Below the pieces are notes generated by a model that was not told where the DNA came from, made no database searches, and worked only from the letters and a program-made list of their open reading frames with translations. From Eubacterium nodatum ATCC 33099 (lineage in GTDB: Bacteria; Bacillota; Clostridia; Peptostreptococcales; Anaerovoracaceae), in contig AZKM01000011.1 in the NCBI GenBank assembly GCA_000510425.1, forward strand, positions 1 through 21,303: DNA of 21,303 nt, written 5' to 3'. Below, one piece after another: positions 7,290 to 15,472 of this stretch (positions within the stretch are counted from its first letter, which is position 1; the number at the start of each line of letters is the position of its first letter). The translations under genes were made by a program, and so were the position numbers.

Positions 7290-7700
7290 CTAAATTTCTT
7301 CGATAAATTTCTTCAGCTTCTCTAAGATTTTATTTCTTTTCTTAATCAAAGCTGGGTGTGTGATACTTTTTAGCCTTGCTACCGAGCGAACGGTTTCGTC
7401 CTGAAAGTACAAACGCTCTATGATGTCCCTTTCTTCTGCATTGAGTCTTGATATGGCATTTCTGACTGCTTCAATCATCATCTGTGTTTCCACAATCTTT
7501 TCGACATCAACACTTTCATCAATGATGTTCTCTGCAAAATGTCCATCCTGATCCAAGGACGAAAAAAAGAGCAAGTGGTTTTTTCTGTCCACCTGCTCTA
7601 AATACTTTTCATGTTCTCTTTCCCGCCAGTAGACTTTGTATATCTCCTCACTGACTTTTACCTTTTGTCCGTTTACATATAGATAAAATTCTTTTTTCAT
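7290..7700 (-). CDS. Sigma-70 family-like regulator of the mobile element
   Basis: A 136-residue protein of the short sigma-factor-like type found in Tn1549-type and related conjugative elements. The N-terminus (KKEFYLYVNGQKVKVSEEIY, then KVYWREREHEKYL) is typical of that group. The C-terminal part matches sigma region 4: AISRLNAEERDIIERLYFQD, a VRSVARLKSITHPALIKKRN turn-helix, then a basic helix EKLKKFI. Region 2 is absent, so it may act with another factor or as a regulator. The frame extends to 7763, but that part overlaps a terminator hairpin. The ATG at 7700 with GGAGG eight bases upstream is the likely start. Its ribosome site can pair with the 3' arm of that terminator, so expression looks controlled by leader RNA structure. 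By analogy it may regulate excision or mobility genes. Confidence 0.8.
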   Translation of the reverse strand: MKKEFYLYVNGQKVKVSEEIYKVYWREREHEKYLEQVDRKNHLLFFSSLDQDGHFAENIIDESVDVEKIVETQMMIEAVRNAISRLNAEERDIIERLYFQDETVRSVARLKSITHPALIKKRNKILEKLKKFIEEI

Positions 7701-7741
7701 TTCGAAGTCCTCCGTTTCTTTTGACTGACTGTTTTTCAGAC

Positions 7742-7782
7742 AAAAAAAGGAGGACTTCTGCATCCGGGCATAAGAAGTCCTC
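7742..7782 (-). terminator. Strong terminator/attenuator in the leader of the sigma-like gene, with a competing pairing
   Basis: On the minus strand GAGGACTTCT (7782 to 7773) pairs perfectly over 10 bp with AGAAGTCCTC (7759 to 7750). The loop is 13 nt and seven T follow at 7748 to 7742, a textbook intrinsic terminator. The 3' arm is also perfectly complementary over 10 bases to GGAGGACTTC at 7713 to 7704, which contains the ribosome site of the sigma-like gene. So one arm can make either a terminator or a ribosome-site-blocking hairpin. Confidence 0.85.
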
Positions 7783-7826
7783 TAAAATGAACAAATTTCG
7801 TTCTTTTTTGAAATGTATTTAATTGT

Positions 7827-7928
7827 TTAAGAGAGTATGCGTAAGCACAGAGAACTACAAGGATTATAGAAAAAAGGAGTATTTTTATTCCATTTCAATT
7901 CTACAAGGAAACTTATACACTTGTTCAT
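7827..7928 (-). CDS. 33-codon leader ORF ahead of the attenuator
   Basis: ATG at 7928 has GGAGG nine bases upstream and a TATAAT (7952 to 7947) just before it, and the frame ends at TAA 7827-7829, 45 bases before the terminator stem. Promoter, short ORF, strong terminator, then gene is the layout of translation-dependent attenuation leaders, such as those preceding ribosomal-protection tetracycline resistance genes. I sense some resemblance of its 3' part to those leaders but cannot confirm it. The peptide has no recognised domain. The gene it now precedes is the sigma-like regulator rather than a resistance gene. Confidence 0.4.
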   Translation of the reverse strand: MNKCISFLVELKWNKNTPFFYNPCSSLCLRILS

Positions 7929-7964
7929 CTCCCTTTCCCTCCGTTCATTATAGATAAATATAAG

Positions 7965-8083
7965 CATCATAAGCACTCCATAAATAAGTGGATAAAGACC
8001 AATAACTATCATTGTTATTACTGCCGGAATAGATAACTGAAAGAATAAATCTATCGGTCTTTTGCTATTAATTGTTCTTTCAT
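7965..8083 (-). pseudogene. N-terminal remnant of a MATE-family efflux gene
   Basis: Directly after the second ABC gene, the minus strand shows an ATG at 8083 (MKEQLIAKDR, then a stop). A frame shifted by one or two bases continues RPIDLFFQLSIPAVIT and MIVIGLYPLIYG. Joined, this resembles the start and first membrane helix of MATE transporters, which commonly read KLSIPAIIGM then LYN.VD. The similarity ends at about 7965, where the leader of the next gene begins. So it is a short, frame-disrupted fragment and cannot encode a transporter. It suggests that a MATE gene once followed the ABC pair and was deleted together with intervening DNA. Confidence 0.5.
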
Positions 8084-8098
8084 ATTTAACTATTTCTC

Positions 8099-9823
8099 CT
8101 AATACGAATACATTTCAGTCAAATCAGATTTTTCAATCATATTTCTATATAACTGTGATTCATTATAAATTTCATCATGTGTACCATTTGACACAACTTT
8201 GCCATCATCAAGCAAAATTATCTGGTTTACATTTTGAATAGATTTTAATCTATGTGAAATAATGACAACCGTTTTATTCTTTATAAGTTTATTTAATCCT
8301 TCTTGAATTTTTGCTTCATTTTCTACATCCAATGAAGCTGCAATTTCGTCAAGAAGAATAATTGGTGCATCTTTCAAAATGGCTCTTGCAATTGAAATTC
8401 TCTGTCTTTCACCTCCTGATAATTTTGCCCCATTTTCTCCCACAATTGTTTGTATGCCCTCAGGAAGCCTGTCTATAATTTCTTGACAACCGGCAATTCG
8501 AGCTACTTCTCTCACTTCATCGTCCGTTGCATTCGTATTTCCTATGCGTATATTTTCCATAATAGAAGTGTTAAACAGCACAACATCTTGAAATACGACT
8601 GAAATTTTTTTAAATAAGCACTCAGTATCTACTGTTTTAATATCATGACCCCCAATTAAAATCCGACCGCTATCATAATCGTAAAGTCTTGACATCAATT
8701 TTAATAATGTTGATTTTCCACAACCTGATGGTCCAATAAGTGCAGTAATTTGGTTCTGTTTTGCTGTAAAAGTAACATTATTGATAACTTTCTTATTTTT
8801 CCCTGAATATGAGAAATCCACATTTTGAAAACTAATATCATAATTATCAAAATCTACATTATTTCCAATTTGGACTTTAGTATTTCTTAACTCTTTAATT
8901 CTATTAATTCTTGCATCAAGATAAAAAATTTCTCCAAGATACATATAAATACCTTCTAAACCTTCAGAGATTTTAGTTGCTGCAATAATATATCCAACTA
9001 AATATAACAAAGGCACCTCATTACTTATAAACATATGGAGTCCAACAACGCTTGTAATACCTATAGATAACTTTGTGATCCATCCAGCCAAGCTTACTGG
9101 GAAAGCTTGAACAATTTCTGCACTCATTTGAATTTTTTCAGATTCTTCAAGTTTTTTAGAAATGTTTTCTATTGTATTTTCCTTTAATCCATAACTCTTT
9201 ATTTCTTGACTCATTTCAATTGATGATTGAAATTCTTCTGAAATCCCTCTTAATTTTTCGTAATGATTTCCTCTCACCTTTATTTGGCTTTTTTTTGATA
9301 AATATAAAATACCTGCTGAAATAATCAGTGGAAGTAACACACAAATTCCAAGTTTAAAATCTCCTATTAACATCATCACGCCTATCACAATGAAAAAGTA
9401 AACATAGCCAATTGTATGACCTATTGCGTGAGCTAAAGCATGTTCAATTGCCGCAACATCTGCCATAACTGTCTGTGAAAGATCAGAGATATCATGTTTT
9501 GAAAAATAATCTAATGGCAATTTTTTTAGTATATCCGCTATTTCGATTCTTAAATTGGCAGATTCTTTATAAGTTTCGTTGTATGTGGTTTTATAATTCA
9601 TATTTGTTGCCACATAAACAAGTATTATGATTATCCCAATTCCTAAAACATAAGTTTCAAGTCCATGCCCTTTATTTTCTAAAATAGATTGCACAAAAAA
9701 CATCATTAAAATCATTGGAAGCATATAAATAGCATAATATGCAAATGAAGACCATACGGATTTTTCCAGACCTTTTGCTCCGGCTTCAGTTAATTGAAAT
9801 TTCTTTTGTAAATATTTTCTCAT
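8099..9823 (-). CDS. ABC half-transporter, fused permease and ATPase (second of a pair)
   Basis: A 574-residue exporter-fold ABC protein: an N-terminal membrane domain of about six helices (residues about 25-305), then the nucleotide-binding domain. Walker A GPSGCGKST is at 364-372, the signature LSGGERQR at 468-475, Walker B ILLDE at about 489-493, and the switch histidine in ISHR near 524, all intact. The D-loop region reads DEIAASLD. A TTG at 9838 could extend the frame. The ATG at 9823 overlaps the upstream TAA by one base (TAATG) and has GGAGG eight bases before it, so I chose it. It most likely forms a heterodimer with the upstream gene product in the membrane. Substrate unknown: drug or peptide export, or uptake as in the YbtPQ/IrtAB group, which shares this architecture. 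Confidence 0.92.
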   Translation of the reverse strand: MRKYLQKKFQLTEAGAKGLEKSVWSSFAYYAIYMLPMILMMFFVQSILENKGHGLETYVLGIGIIIILVYVATNMNYKTTYNETYKESANLRIEIADILKKLPLDYFSKHDISDLSQTVMADVAAIEHALAHAIGHTIGYVYFFIVIGVMMLIGDFKLGICVLLPLIISAGILYLSKKSQIKVRGNHYEKLRGISEEFQSSIEMSQEIKSYGLKENTIENISKKLEESEKIQMSAEIVQAFPVSLAGWITKLSIGITSVVGLHMFISNEVPLLYLVGYIIAATKISEGLEGIYMYLGEIFYLDARINRIKELRNTKVQIGNNVDFDNYDISFQNVDFSYSGKNKKVINNVTFTAKQNQITALIGPSGCGKSTLLKLMSRLYDYDSGRILIGGHDIKTVDTECLFKKISVVFQDVVLFNTSIMENIRIGNTNATDDEVREVARIAGCQEIIDRLPEGIQTIVGENGAKLSGGERQRISIARAILKDAPIILLDEIAASLDVENEAKIQEGLNKLIKNKTVVIISHRLKSIQNVNQIILLDDGKVVSNGTHDEIYNESQLYRNMIEKSDLTEMYSY

Positions 9824-11565
9824 TACATTACCCTCCAATCATTTGCTTTTTCATACAAGTTTTGAAGTTCTCTATATCTTCCATTTAAATTCATTAGATT
9901 TGTATCATTACCTCGCTCAATAACTTTGCCATTTTCAATGAACAATATCTCATCAACATTTCTAATTGAAGATAATCTGTGAGCAATCATAATGGTTGTT
10001 TTCCCTTTCATTAAATTTGAAAAAGCTTGTTGAAGTTCATACTCGTTTTCGGGATCTGCGGCAGCTGAAGCTTCATCGAGTATAATAATCTTAGATTTTT
10101 TCAAAATAGCTCTTGCAATGGCAACCCTTTGTACTTCACCACCTGATAAATGCACTCCCTTTGAGCCTATAATGGTATTCTCCTTTTCAGGAAATTTTGC
10201 CAAAATACTTTCGCACTTTGCCAAATGCAGAGCATTCATAATTTCTTCTCTTGTCGCATTTTGGTCACCCATTTTTACATTTTCATAAATAGAGGTTTTA
10301 AATAATTTTGAGTTTTGAAATACAAATGAAATATTTTGAAGTAATGTTTCCTCGCTATATTCTCGTATATCATAACCACCAATTTTTATACTGCCACTAT
10401 TTAAAGAATAAAAACCTGATATCAATTTCGCTATCGTTGACTTCCCTGACCCAGATGGTCCAACTAAAGCAAAAGTTTTTCCCTCATCTAACTTAAAGCT
10501 CAAATTTTCTATAATATATTTTTCATCATATTTAAAGAAAACCCTATCAAACTCAATATCATAATGTTTAAATTCTTTTCTTTCACCATGTTCTAATTTT
10601 TCATTCTTCATTCCATCTATCAAATTCTCTAAACGATCTATTACCTGTCCGGCATTAAAGTTATTTTGTGAAGCAAACATAACTTTCATAAATGATGAAA
10701 AAATAACCCCAGAAAAACAAGTAAAGAAGATTACTTTTGCAAGAATCATCCCAGCTTGTTCTCCTTTTGTTATAAAATACATACTGCAAGGAATACATAT
10801 CAAATAATAGGTATTAAATAACGTTTGAAATGACACATACGGCTTTCTGCAACTTAAGGAATATTCATAAGTGTTTTTTGAGTATTGGAGAATTGCATCC
10901 AATAAACTTTTATAGGAACGAACGGTTATCCCAAAAATCTTCAATACTTGCATACCTCTAACATATTCAATTATCTCTGAACTCATTTTCTCCAGAGAAT
11001 TAGAATATGCCATCATAAATTCTTCTCCACCATACATTGATTTGTATTGAAAAATACCTACTACAATTGTTATAGCCAACAAAATACCAAGTCTATAATC
11101 AACAGCAAAGGTCATAATAAACATTAAAATTGGCAACATTCCTGCAACAACATTATCAGGAATCAAATGTGCCACTGTAGAATGTGTTTCTCCAGCATTA
11201 TCGTCAATAATCTTTCTTACTTTCCCTGACGGATTCGTATCAAAGAAAGCAAAAGAAGCATTGATTAGATTTTTTAACCCAGTTTTTCTGATATTTGTTT
11301 CTAATCTAAAACCAAGCATATGTGATACCATCAATGCCACAAAGTAAATAACTCCATACGATACCATATAGATTACAATCAATTTACTATCTTTTAGAGC
11401 CGCACTATAATCTTTGGTAACTAATAATTCGCAAAACAAATCCCACAAATACCAGTAAGAAGCCATTAAACATATTGTGGAAATAGCAGCTAATAGCATT
11501 GAACCATATGCGAATGTTTTTCTTTCAGGAACATACTTAAATAATTTTTTGTATAATTTAAACAT
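9823..11565 (-). CDS. ABC half-transporter, fused permease and ATPase (first of a pair)
   Basis: A 580-residue exporter-fold ABC protein with about six membrane helices in residues 18-300. The ATPase domain has Walker A GPSGSGKST at 369-377, the signature LSGGEVQR at 473-480, Walker B IIILDE near 493-498 and the switch histidine in IAHR near 529. The D-loop reads DEASAAADPENE, unlike the usual DEATSALD. ATG at 11565 has GGAGAAG five bases upstream. It lies 16 bases after the tetR-like gene and overlaps the next ABC gene, so the three form one operon. Both partners have complete catalytic motifs, so the heterodimer should have two active sites. Substrate is not predictable from sequence alone. 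Confidence 0.92.
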   Translation of the reverse strand: MFKLYKKLFKYVPERKTFAYGSMLLAAISTICLMASYWYLWDLFCELLVTKDYSAALKDSKLIVIYMVSYGVIYFVALMVSHMLGFRLETNIRKTGLKNLINASFAFFDTNPSGKVRKIIDDNAGETHSTVAHLIPDNVVAGMLPILMFIMTFAVDYRLGILLAITIVVGIFQYKSMYGGEEFMMAYSNSLEKMSSEIIEYVRGMQVLKIFGITVRSYKSLLDAILQYSKNTYEYSLSCRKPYVSFQTLFNTYYLICIPCSMYFITKGEQAGMILAKVIFFTCFSGVIFSSFMKVMFASQNNFNAGQVIDRLENLIDGMKNEKLEHGERKEFKHYDIEFDRVFFKYDEKYIIENLSFKLDEGKTFALVGPSGSGKSTIAKLISGFYSLNSGSIKIGGYDIREYSEETLLQNISFVFQNSKLFKTSIYENVKMGDQNATREEIMNALHLAKCESILAKFPEKENTIIGSKGVHLSGGEVQRVAIARAILKKSKIIILDEASAAADPENEYELQQAFSNLMKGKTTIMIAHRLSSIRNVDEILFIENGKVIERGNDTNLMNLNGRYRELQNLYEKANDWRVM

Positions 11566-11581
11566 TTTTCTTCTCCAAATC

Positions 11582-12193
11582 TTATATTCTCAGCAAATCT
11601 TTCCATCCAGCATAGAAGAATTTTTTAACGTGTTGAATGTAAATATTAGCTTCATTTAAATTCATATTTTGGGAAAGAGGTACTAAAATTCCCTTTATAT
11701 ATGAACTAACTAATATATGAACAAGTTCATACAAAATAAATTCATCTACATCACTTTTATTGTTAGTTCTAATAAATTGCATTGTTGCATCCGTAATTAT
11801 TTTAGAAATCTCATCAAAATAGAACTCATATTTTGTTCCACCTGATAAATTCAAAATCATTAAAAATTCTTCCTTGTATTCATATATCAATCCAATGAAT
11901 CCATCTTCATTCTCCCAATTTCTAAAGACACAATTTATTTGTTCTTCTTTGGGTAATTTTTTGTAAGCTCTATGTTCTTTGTCAAGAAATTCTTTGAGTC
12001 TATTTGCAGGTTTTTCAACTAAGCTATTAAATAAATCTTCTTTAGTACTAAATCTCTTGTATAACGCTCCAGTAGTTATGCCTGCATTTTTACAAATTAC
12101 ATTTAGAGAAGCTTTTTCAAAACCATTCTTTTTAAATTCTTTTTTAGCATTTTCCAGTAATTTAGGCGTAATGCTAATATCTTGATTTGCCAT
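11582..12193 (-). CDS. TetR-family transcriptional regulator
   Basis: A 203-residue regulator. The N-terminal helix-turn-helix at about residues 28-48 has the TetR signature: FEKASLNVICKNAGITTGAL followed by YKRFSTKEDLF. The C-terminal helical part (about 60-203) is the variable ligand and dimerisation domain. The ATG at 12193 has GGGAGG five bases upstream; an in-frame ATG at 12208 has no ribosome site. It is the first gene of the operon with the two ABC half-transporters. Together with a palindrome just upstream, this suggests autorepression and ligand-induced expression of the transporter. The inducing ligand is probably the transported molecule or a related one, which is inference. Confidence 0.9.
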   Translation of the reverse strand: MANQDISITPKLLENAKKEFKKNGFEKASLNVICKNAGITTGALYKRFSTKEDLFNSLVEKPANRLKEFLDKEHRAYKKLPKEEQINCVFRNWENEDGFIGLIYEYKEEFLMILNLSGGTKYEFYFDEISKIITDATMQFIRTNNKSDVDEFILYELVHILVSSYIKGILVPLSQNMNLNEANIYIQHVKKFFYAGWKDLLRI

Positions 12194-12210
12194 AAAATCC
12201 TCCCTCATAC

Positions 12211-12231
12211 ATTGATAATAGTACTATCAAT
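12211..12231. promoter_or_regulatory. Palindromic operator candidate for the TetR-type regulator
   Basis: ATTGATA (12211-12217) and TATCAAT (12225-12231) form a 7-bp inverted repeat around ATAGTAC, 18 bases before the regulator's start codon. Size and position fit a TetR-family autoregulatory site. Promoter hexamers near it are not clear. Confidence 0.6.
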
Positions 12232-12244
12232 TATGTTATTTTTT

Positions 12245-12272
12245 TGCAAGAGGCATCTTAGTACCTCTTGCA
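12245..12272. other. Perfect hairpin between the ECF operon and the tetR operon
   Basis: TGCAAGAGG (12245-12253) and CCTCTTGCA (12264-12272) form a 9-bp stem with a 10-nt loop. On the minus strand it is followed by A, not T, so it is not a standard terminator for the ECF operon. A weaker minus-strand candidate, AAGC/GCTT with a C then six T, lies at 12327-12345. The hairpin may be an operator or a transcript-end stabiliser. Confidence 0.4.
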
Positions 12273-12360
12273 TAAGCAAAATCAAAACAAACAATAAAGT
12301 TGCTGATTTATTTTGTCCATTATTTTAAAAAAGAAGCTAAAGCTTAATCCATCATTTCAT

Positions 12361-13845
12361 CTACATGTAAACCTGATTCCAAAATTCTTGAAGTGTCTCC
12401 TGTATTGCCATATCATCTATATTTCCAATACATTTTACTTCTCCACATTCAAGAAATAGAATATAATCACAGCATCTTGAAACAAGCTCCGAATCATGCG
12501 TAATCACAAATTGCGTTCGTCCCGCCGCCTTCATACGCTTTATAGCATCTGCCACCTCAATCATATGAATATAATCAAGTCCACTAGTCGGTTCATCATA
12601 TATGAGAAATCTTTTATCAGATGCAAGCGCACTAGCCATTGCAACACGTTGTTTTTGCCCTCCAGACAAAGACATGGGGTGAGAGTCTTTAAATTCTTCC
12701 AGCCCTAACTCTTTCAGAATTATATTTGTTTTTTTCTCCTGTTCTTCATGGGACAATCCTAACCTCTCCATAGATAATCTGACTTCTTCAAATACACTTT
12801 CGGTAAAAAGCTGCTGATTTACATCCTGCATAACAATATAAGTACTTTCGATTCGATTTTTTCTTTTAAAACTTTCTCCATTTAGAAAGATATCCCCTTT
12901 CGACCTCTTTTCCAAACCACAGAAAGCACGTCCGAAAGTAGATTTACCTGCTCCATTGTTTCCAACAATGCCGATAATAGACTTTTCCGGAAGGTTTATA
13001 TAAGGAATAGAAAATGCAGGTTTATCTTCTCCTTTGTAAGTATAACTAAAATCAACGAACTCTATTTTTCCAGCATTATCCGTTTCTCTATTCTCTTTTT
13101 GAAATTCAGGCTTACTTCTAAGCCCCATAATTTTTAATTGTTCTTTACTGATTTTCTTAAATTGTTCTATTGTGTAATCATTTATAATTCGTCCATTTTT
13201 TATATATATTACACGATCAGCCAAATCCATCAGCCATTCCAAACGATGTTCCGCAATTATCACCGTTTTTCTATCCTGCTTCCATTTTTTAATAATCTTT
13301 CGCAACTGTGCGATAATATGTGTGTCTAAATTGGAAGTAGGCTCGTCCATAACGACTATTGGAGGATTAGGTGCTGTAGCGGAGGCACAAGCAACCCTCT
13401 GTTTTTCCCCTCCAGATAGAGAAAAAAGACTTTTCCCTAACAATGTAGTAATATCAAGAGCTTCAACAATATTTTCAAAACGTTCAAAAATAAGTTGTTT
13501 TTCCATTCCAAGATTTTCACATGTGAATACTACTTCTGTATCTGTTTTAACTGTATAAAACTGGGCTTTGGGATTCTGAAATACTGATCCTACATAATAT
13601 GCTAACTGATACAGTTCACATTCAGCTACATTGTTTCCACAAACAAAAATTTCACCTGACATTTCCCCTTCATAAAAATGCGGAACTAGACCATTTATCA
13701 TTCTTGTAAGAGTTGTTTTCCCACAACCAGATTCACCACAAAGCACGACAACTTGACCTTCTGGAATATTTAAACTCACATCCCGCATACCAGCATCTCT
13801 CTGCCCATTTTTATATAAAAAACTTGCATTTTTGAATTTAATCAT
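12361..13845 (-). CDS. ECF-type transporter double ATPase (two fused ABC ATPase domains)
   Basis: A 494-residue cytoplasmic protein with two ABC ATPase domains in one chain, the fused form of the EcfA and EcfA' subunits. Domain 1 has Walker A GESGCGKTT at 37-45, signature LSGGEKQR near 143-150 and MDEPTSNLD near 166-174. Domain 2 has GNNGAGKST near 295-303, LSGGQKQR near 393-400 and YDEPTSGLD near 416-424. Both are complete. It starts with ATG overlapping the upstream T-component stop by four bases (ATGA) and is the last gene of the S-T-A operon. It would power uptake of the ligand bound by the S component. Confidence 0.92.
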   Translation of the reverse strand: MIKFKNASFLYKNGQRDAGMRDVSLNIPEGQVVVLCGESGCGKTTLTRMINGLVPHFYEGEMSGEIFVCGNNVAECELYQLAYYVGSVFQNPKAQFYTVKTDTEVVFTCENLGMEKQLIFERFENIVEALDITTLLGKSLFSLSGGEKQRVACASATAPNPPIVVMDEPTSNLDTHIIAQLRKIIKKWKQDRKTVIIAEHRLEWLMDLADRVIYIKNGRIINDYTIEQFKKISKEQLKIMGLRSKPEFQKENRETDNAGKIEFVDFSYTYKGEDKPAFSIPYINLPEKSIIGIVGNNGAGKSTFGRAFCGLEKRSKGDIFLNGESFKRKNRIESTYIVMQDVNQQLFTESVFEEVRLSMERLGLSHEEQEKKTNIILKELGLEEFKDSHPMSLSGGQKQRVAMASALASDKRFLIYDEPTSGLDYIHMIEVADAIKRMKAAGRTQFVITHDSELVSRCCDYILFLECGEVKCIGNIDDMAIQETLQEFWNQVYM

Positions 13846-14585
13846 ATAGCCACCTTTTGTTTATACATCACAATAAAATAAAGAGTATAAAAGATAATCA
13901 AACTGCCGAAAACAAGATAATCTCTCCACTTAAACCCAATATTACTTACATTGGTTCTTTCATTAGGTGCTGCAAGTCCCCTTGTAAGTGCAGAGGCAGC
14001 CAAATCATTTCCTATAGATACGATACTTGTTAAAAATGGAACCATCCTAAACTCTAACATCATAAGAGGATTGCGAAAAGAATTTATCCCTCGCAATTTC
14101 ATAGCATCTCGCACATTGATATATTCTTCTCTAATAGTAGGAAAAAAGCGAAATGTTACCGAAATGGGAACTGTTAGTTTTTTCGTAATGTGCATTCTAT
14201 CCATAGCTGCAATAAACTCCCCTACAGACGTTGTAGAAAACATAAAATATGCCATCATATATCCCGGAATAATTTCTACGGAAAATGCAATTATCCCAGT
14301 AAATAAGATATTAAACCAAGTTGGTAAATACGGTGCAAGAAGGTTGGGAACAAATAGTGCAAAAAGGTACAAAACAAAAAAATATACTACTGCCCGTAAC
14401 TTCTTTAAAACAACCAAAAAAACAAATGGCAAAAGAGAAAGTATTGTGTGAAAAATTTTTAAATAGCCAATGGGGGAACCACTAAGCAAAGTAGTCGATA
14501 CAAGAAGGCACATTAATATCTTTGTACGTGGATCAAGATATAGTTTATCTGCTGTCGCATTTTTCTGATATAATTCAGAAATCAT
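13842..14585 (-). CDS. ECF transporter transmembrane (T) component
   Basis: A 247-residue membrane protein of the EcfT/CbiQ family. It has several hydrophobic helices in the first 130 residues. A cytoplasmic coupling region follows with SVTFRFFPTIREEYINV then RDAMKLRGI; the A-x-x-RG motif contacts the ATPases. A second conserved block, ALTRGL, lies near residue 199, and a final helix is at the C-terminus. ATG overlaps the S-component TAA by one base (TAATG). The three-gene order S, T, A with overlapping ends indicates a single dedicated transporter rather than a shared energising module. Confidence 0.88.
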   Translation of the reverse strand: MISELYQKNATADKLYLDPRTKILMCLLVSTTLLSGSPIGYLKIFHTILSLLPFVFLVVLKKLRAVVYFFVLYLFALFVPNLLAPYLPTWFNILFTGIIAFSVEIIPGYMMAYFMFSTTSVGEFIAAMDRMHITKKLTVPISVTFRFFPTIREEYINVRDAMKLRGINSFRNPLMMLEFRMVPFLTSIVSIGNDLAASALTRGLAAPNERTNVSNIGFKWRDYLVFGSLIIFYTLYFIVMYKQKVAI

Positions 14586-15196
14586 TATATCAACCCACTT
14601 CTTTCAAAATGTTTCCTCAAAACTTTACGACCAATCAGCCCGCCAAGAAAACCACCAACAAAGCATAAGACAATTAAAAGAGGGAATAACCACCAGTTAC
14701 TATGAAACCATCCATAAACAGAATACATAAATGTTTCTCCATAGCTAGCTGCCTTATTCTTTAACCATTCCTGACTCGCTGTGAGCCAATGTACATAATT
14801 TCCTGCAATACATATACTCGATACTGCATACGCAAGAACGCAACCCATACTCTTTTGATATTTAGAAACTTTTAAAATAAGTTCCCCAATAGCTCCTGTT
14901 ATGATTGCCCAAATCAAGAGATCATATCCCATTCCCGTTAAAATCATGGCTATTCCAATTACAGTCTGCAAAATCATCAGCATTCCAAATTTTCTTATTT
15001 TTGTAAAATAAAGCATCATTGGAATACCTTCTATAAATGGGACAACAAAAGTGAGAAGTAAAAAACCAATTGGAATCAGTCCCAAAGTGCATGCGACTGC
15101 AATAATAATAACCACATAAATCGCTGAAAAAATCCCAGCATTGATTAAATCTTTACCATTTAATCTGTTTGGATTCGAACCTTTCTTATCTGTCAT
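14585..15196 (-). CDS. ECF transporter substrate-binding (S) component, MptD/Trep_Strep-like
   Basis: A 203-residue membrane protein with about five or six hydrophobic segments. It resembles the MptD or Trep_Strep family of putative S components (LNGKDLINAGIFSAIYVVII near the N-terminus, a GGFLGGLIGRKVL glycine-rich final helix). The substrate of this family is not established to my knowledge. The frame extends to 15253, but the ATG at 15196 has GGAGA nine bases upstream and the extension only encodes a 12-bp DNA duplication, so I prefer 15196. It is the first gene of the importer operon and reads divergently from the AraC-type regulator, which probably controls it in response to the imported compound. 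Confidence 0.82.
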   Translation of the reverse strand: MTDKKGSNPNRLNGKDLINAGIFSAIYVVIIIAVACTLGLIPIGFLLLTFVVPFIEGIPMMLYFTKIRKFGMLMILQTVIGIAMILTGMGYDLLIWAIITGAIGELILKVSKYQKSMGCVLAYAVSSICIAGNYVHWLTASQEWLKNKAASYGETFMYSVYGWFHSNWWLFPLLIVLCFVGGFLGGLIGRKVLRKHFERSGLI

Positions 15197-15217
15197 GTAA
15201 TACATTCTCCTTAATTT

Positions 15218-15241
15218 TTTATATTTACGTTTATATTTACG
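15218..15241. repeat. Perfect 12-bp tandem duplication in the ECF operon leader
   Basis: TTTATATTTACG occurs twice in direct succession (15218-15229 and 15230-15241), 20-45 bases upstream of the S-component start. It could be a regulator half-site pair or simple slippage. Confidence 0.7.
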
Positions 15242-15420
15242 CTTGATACTCAAGAAACATCATTTAGTATTTTATCTAATACATATTATTAATTTATAAA
15301 CTCATTTTACTTGATTTCCCTTGTGGTTCAGCATATAATATATACAAAAGGTTAGACCTCACTAACTAACATATTTAGTATAATATTCAAAGTTATCCTT
15401 TGCAATATCTCCAAATTTTG

Positions 15421-15451
15421 TTTGGACATTATACTAAAAATTTTGGACATT
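15421..15451. promoter_or_regulatory. Direct-repeat operator candidate for the AraC-type regulator
   Basis: TTTGGACATT occurs at 15421-15430 and 15442-15451, exactly 21 bp apart, or two helical turns. That is the usual geometry for AraC-family sites, which bind as direct repeats on one DNA face. They sit 22 bases before the araC-like start codon in the divergent region shared with the ECF operon. A TATACT follows the first copy. Confidence 0.6.
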
Positions 15452-15472
15452 TTATAAAAAGGAGCGTCGCAA

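Noticed and set aside
13951..14451. 166-codon plus-strand frame opposite the ECF T-component gene
   Set aside because: It is antisense to a clear membrane-protein gene, which often leaves an open complementary frame; no ribosome site was seen.
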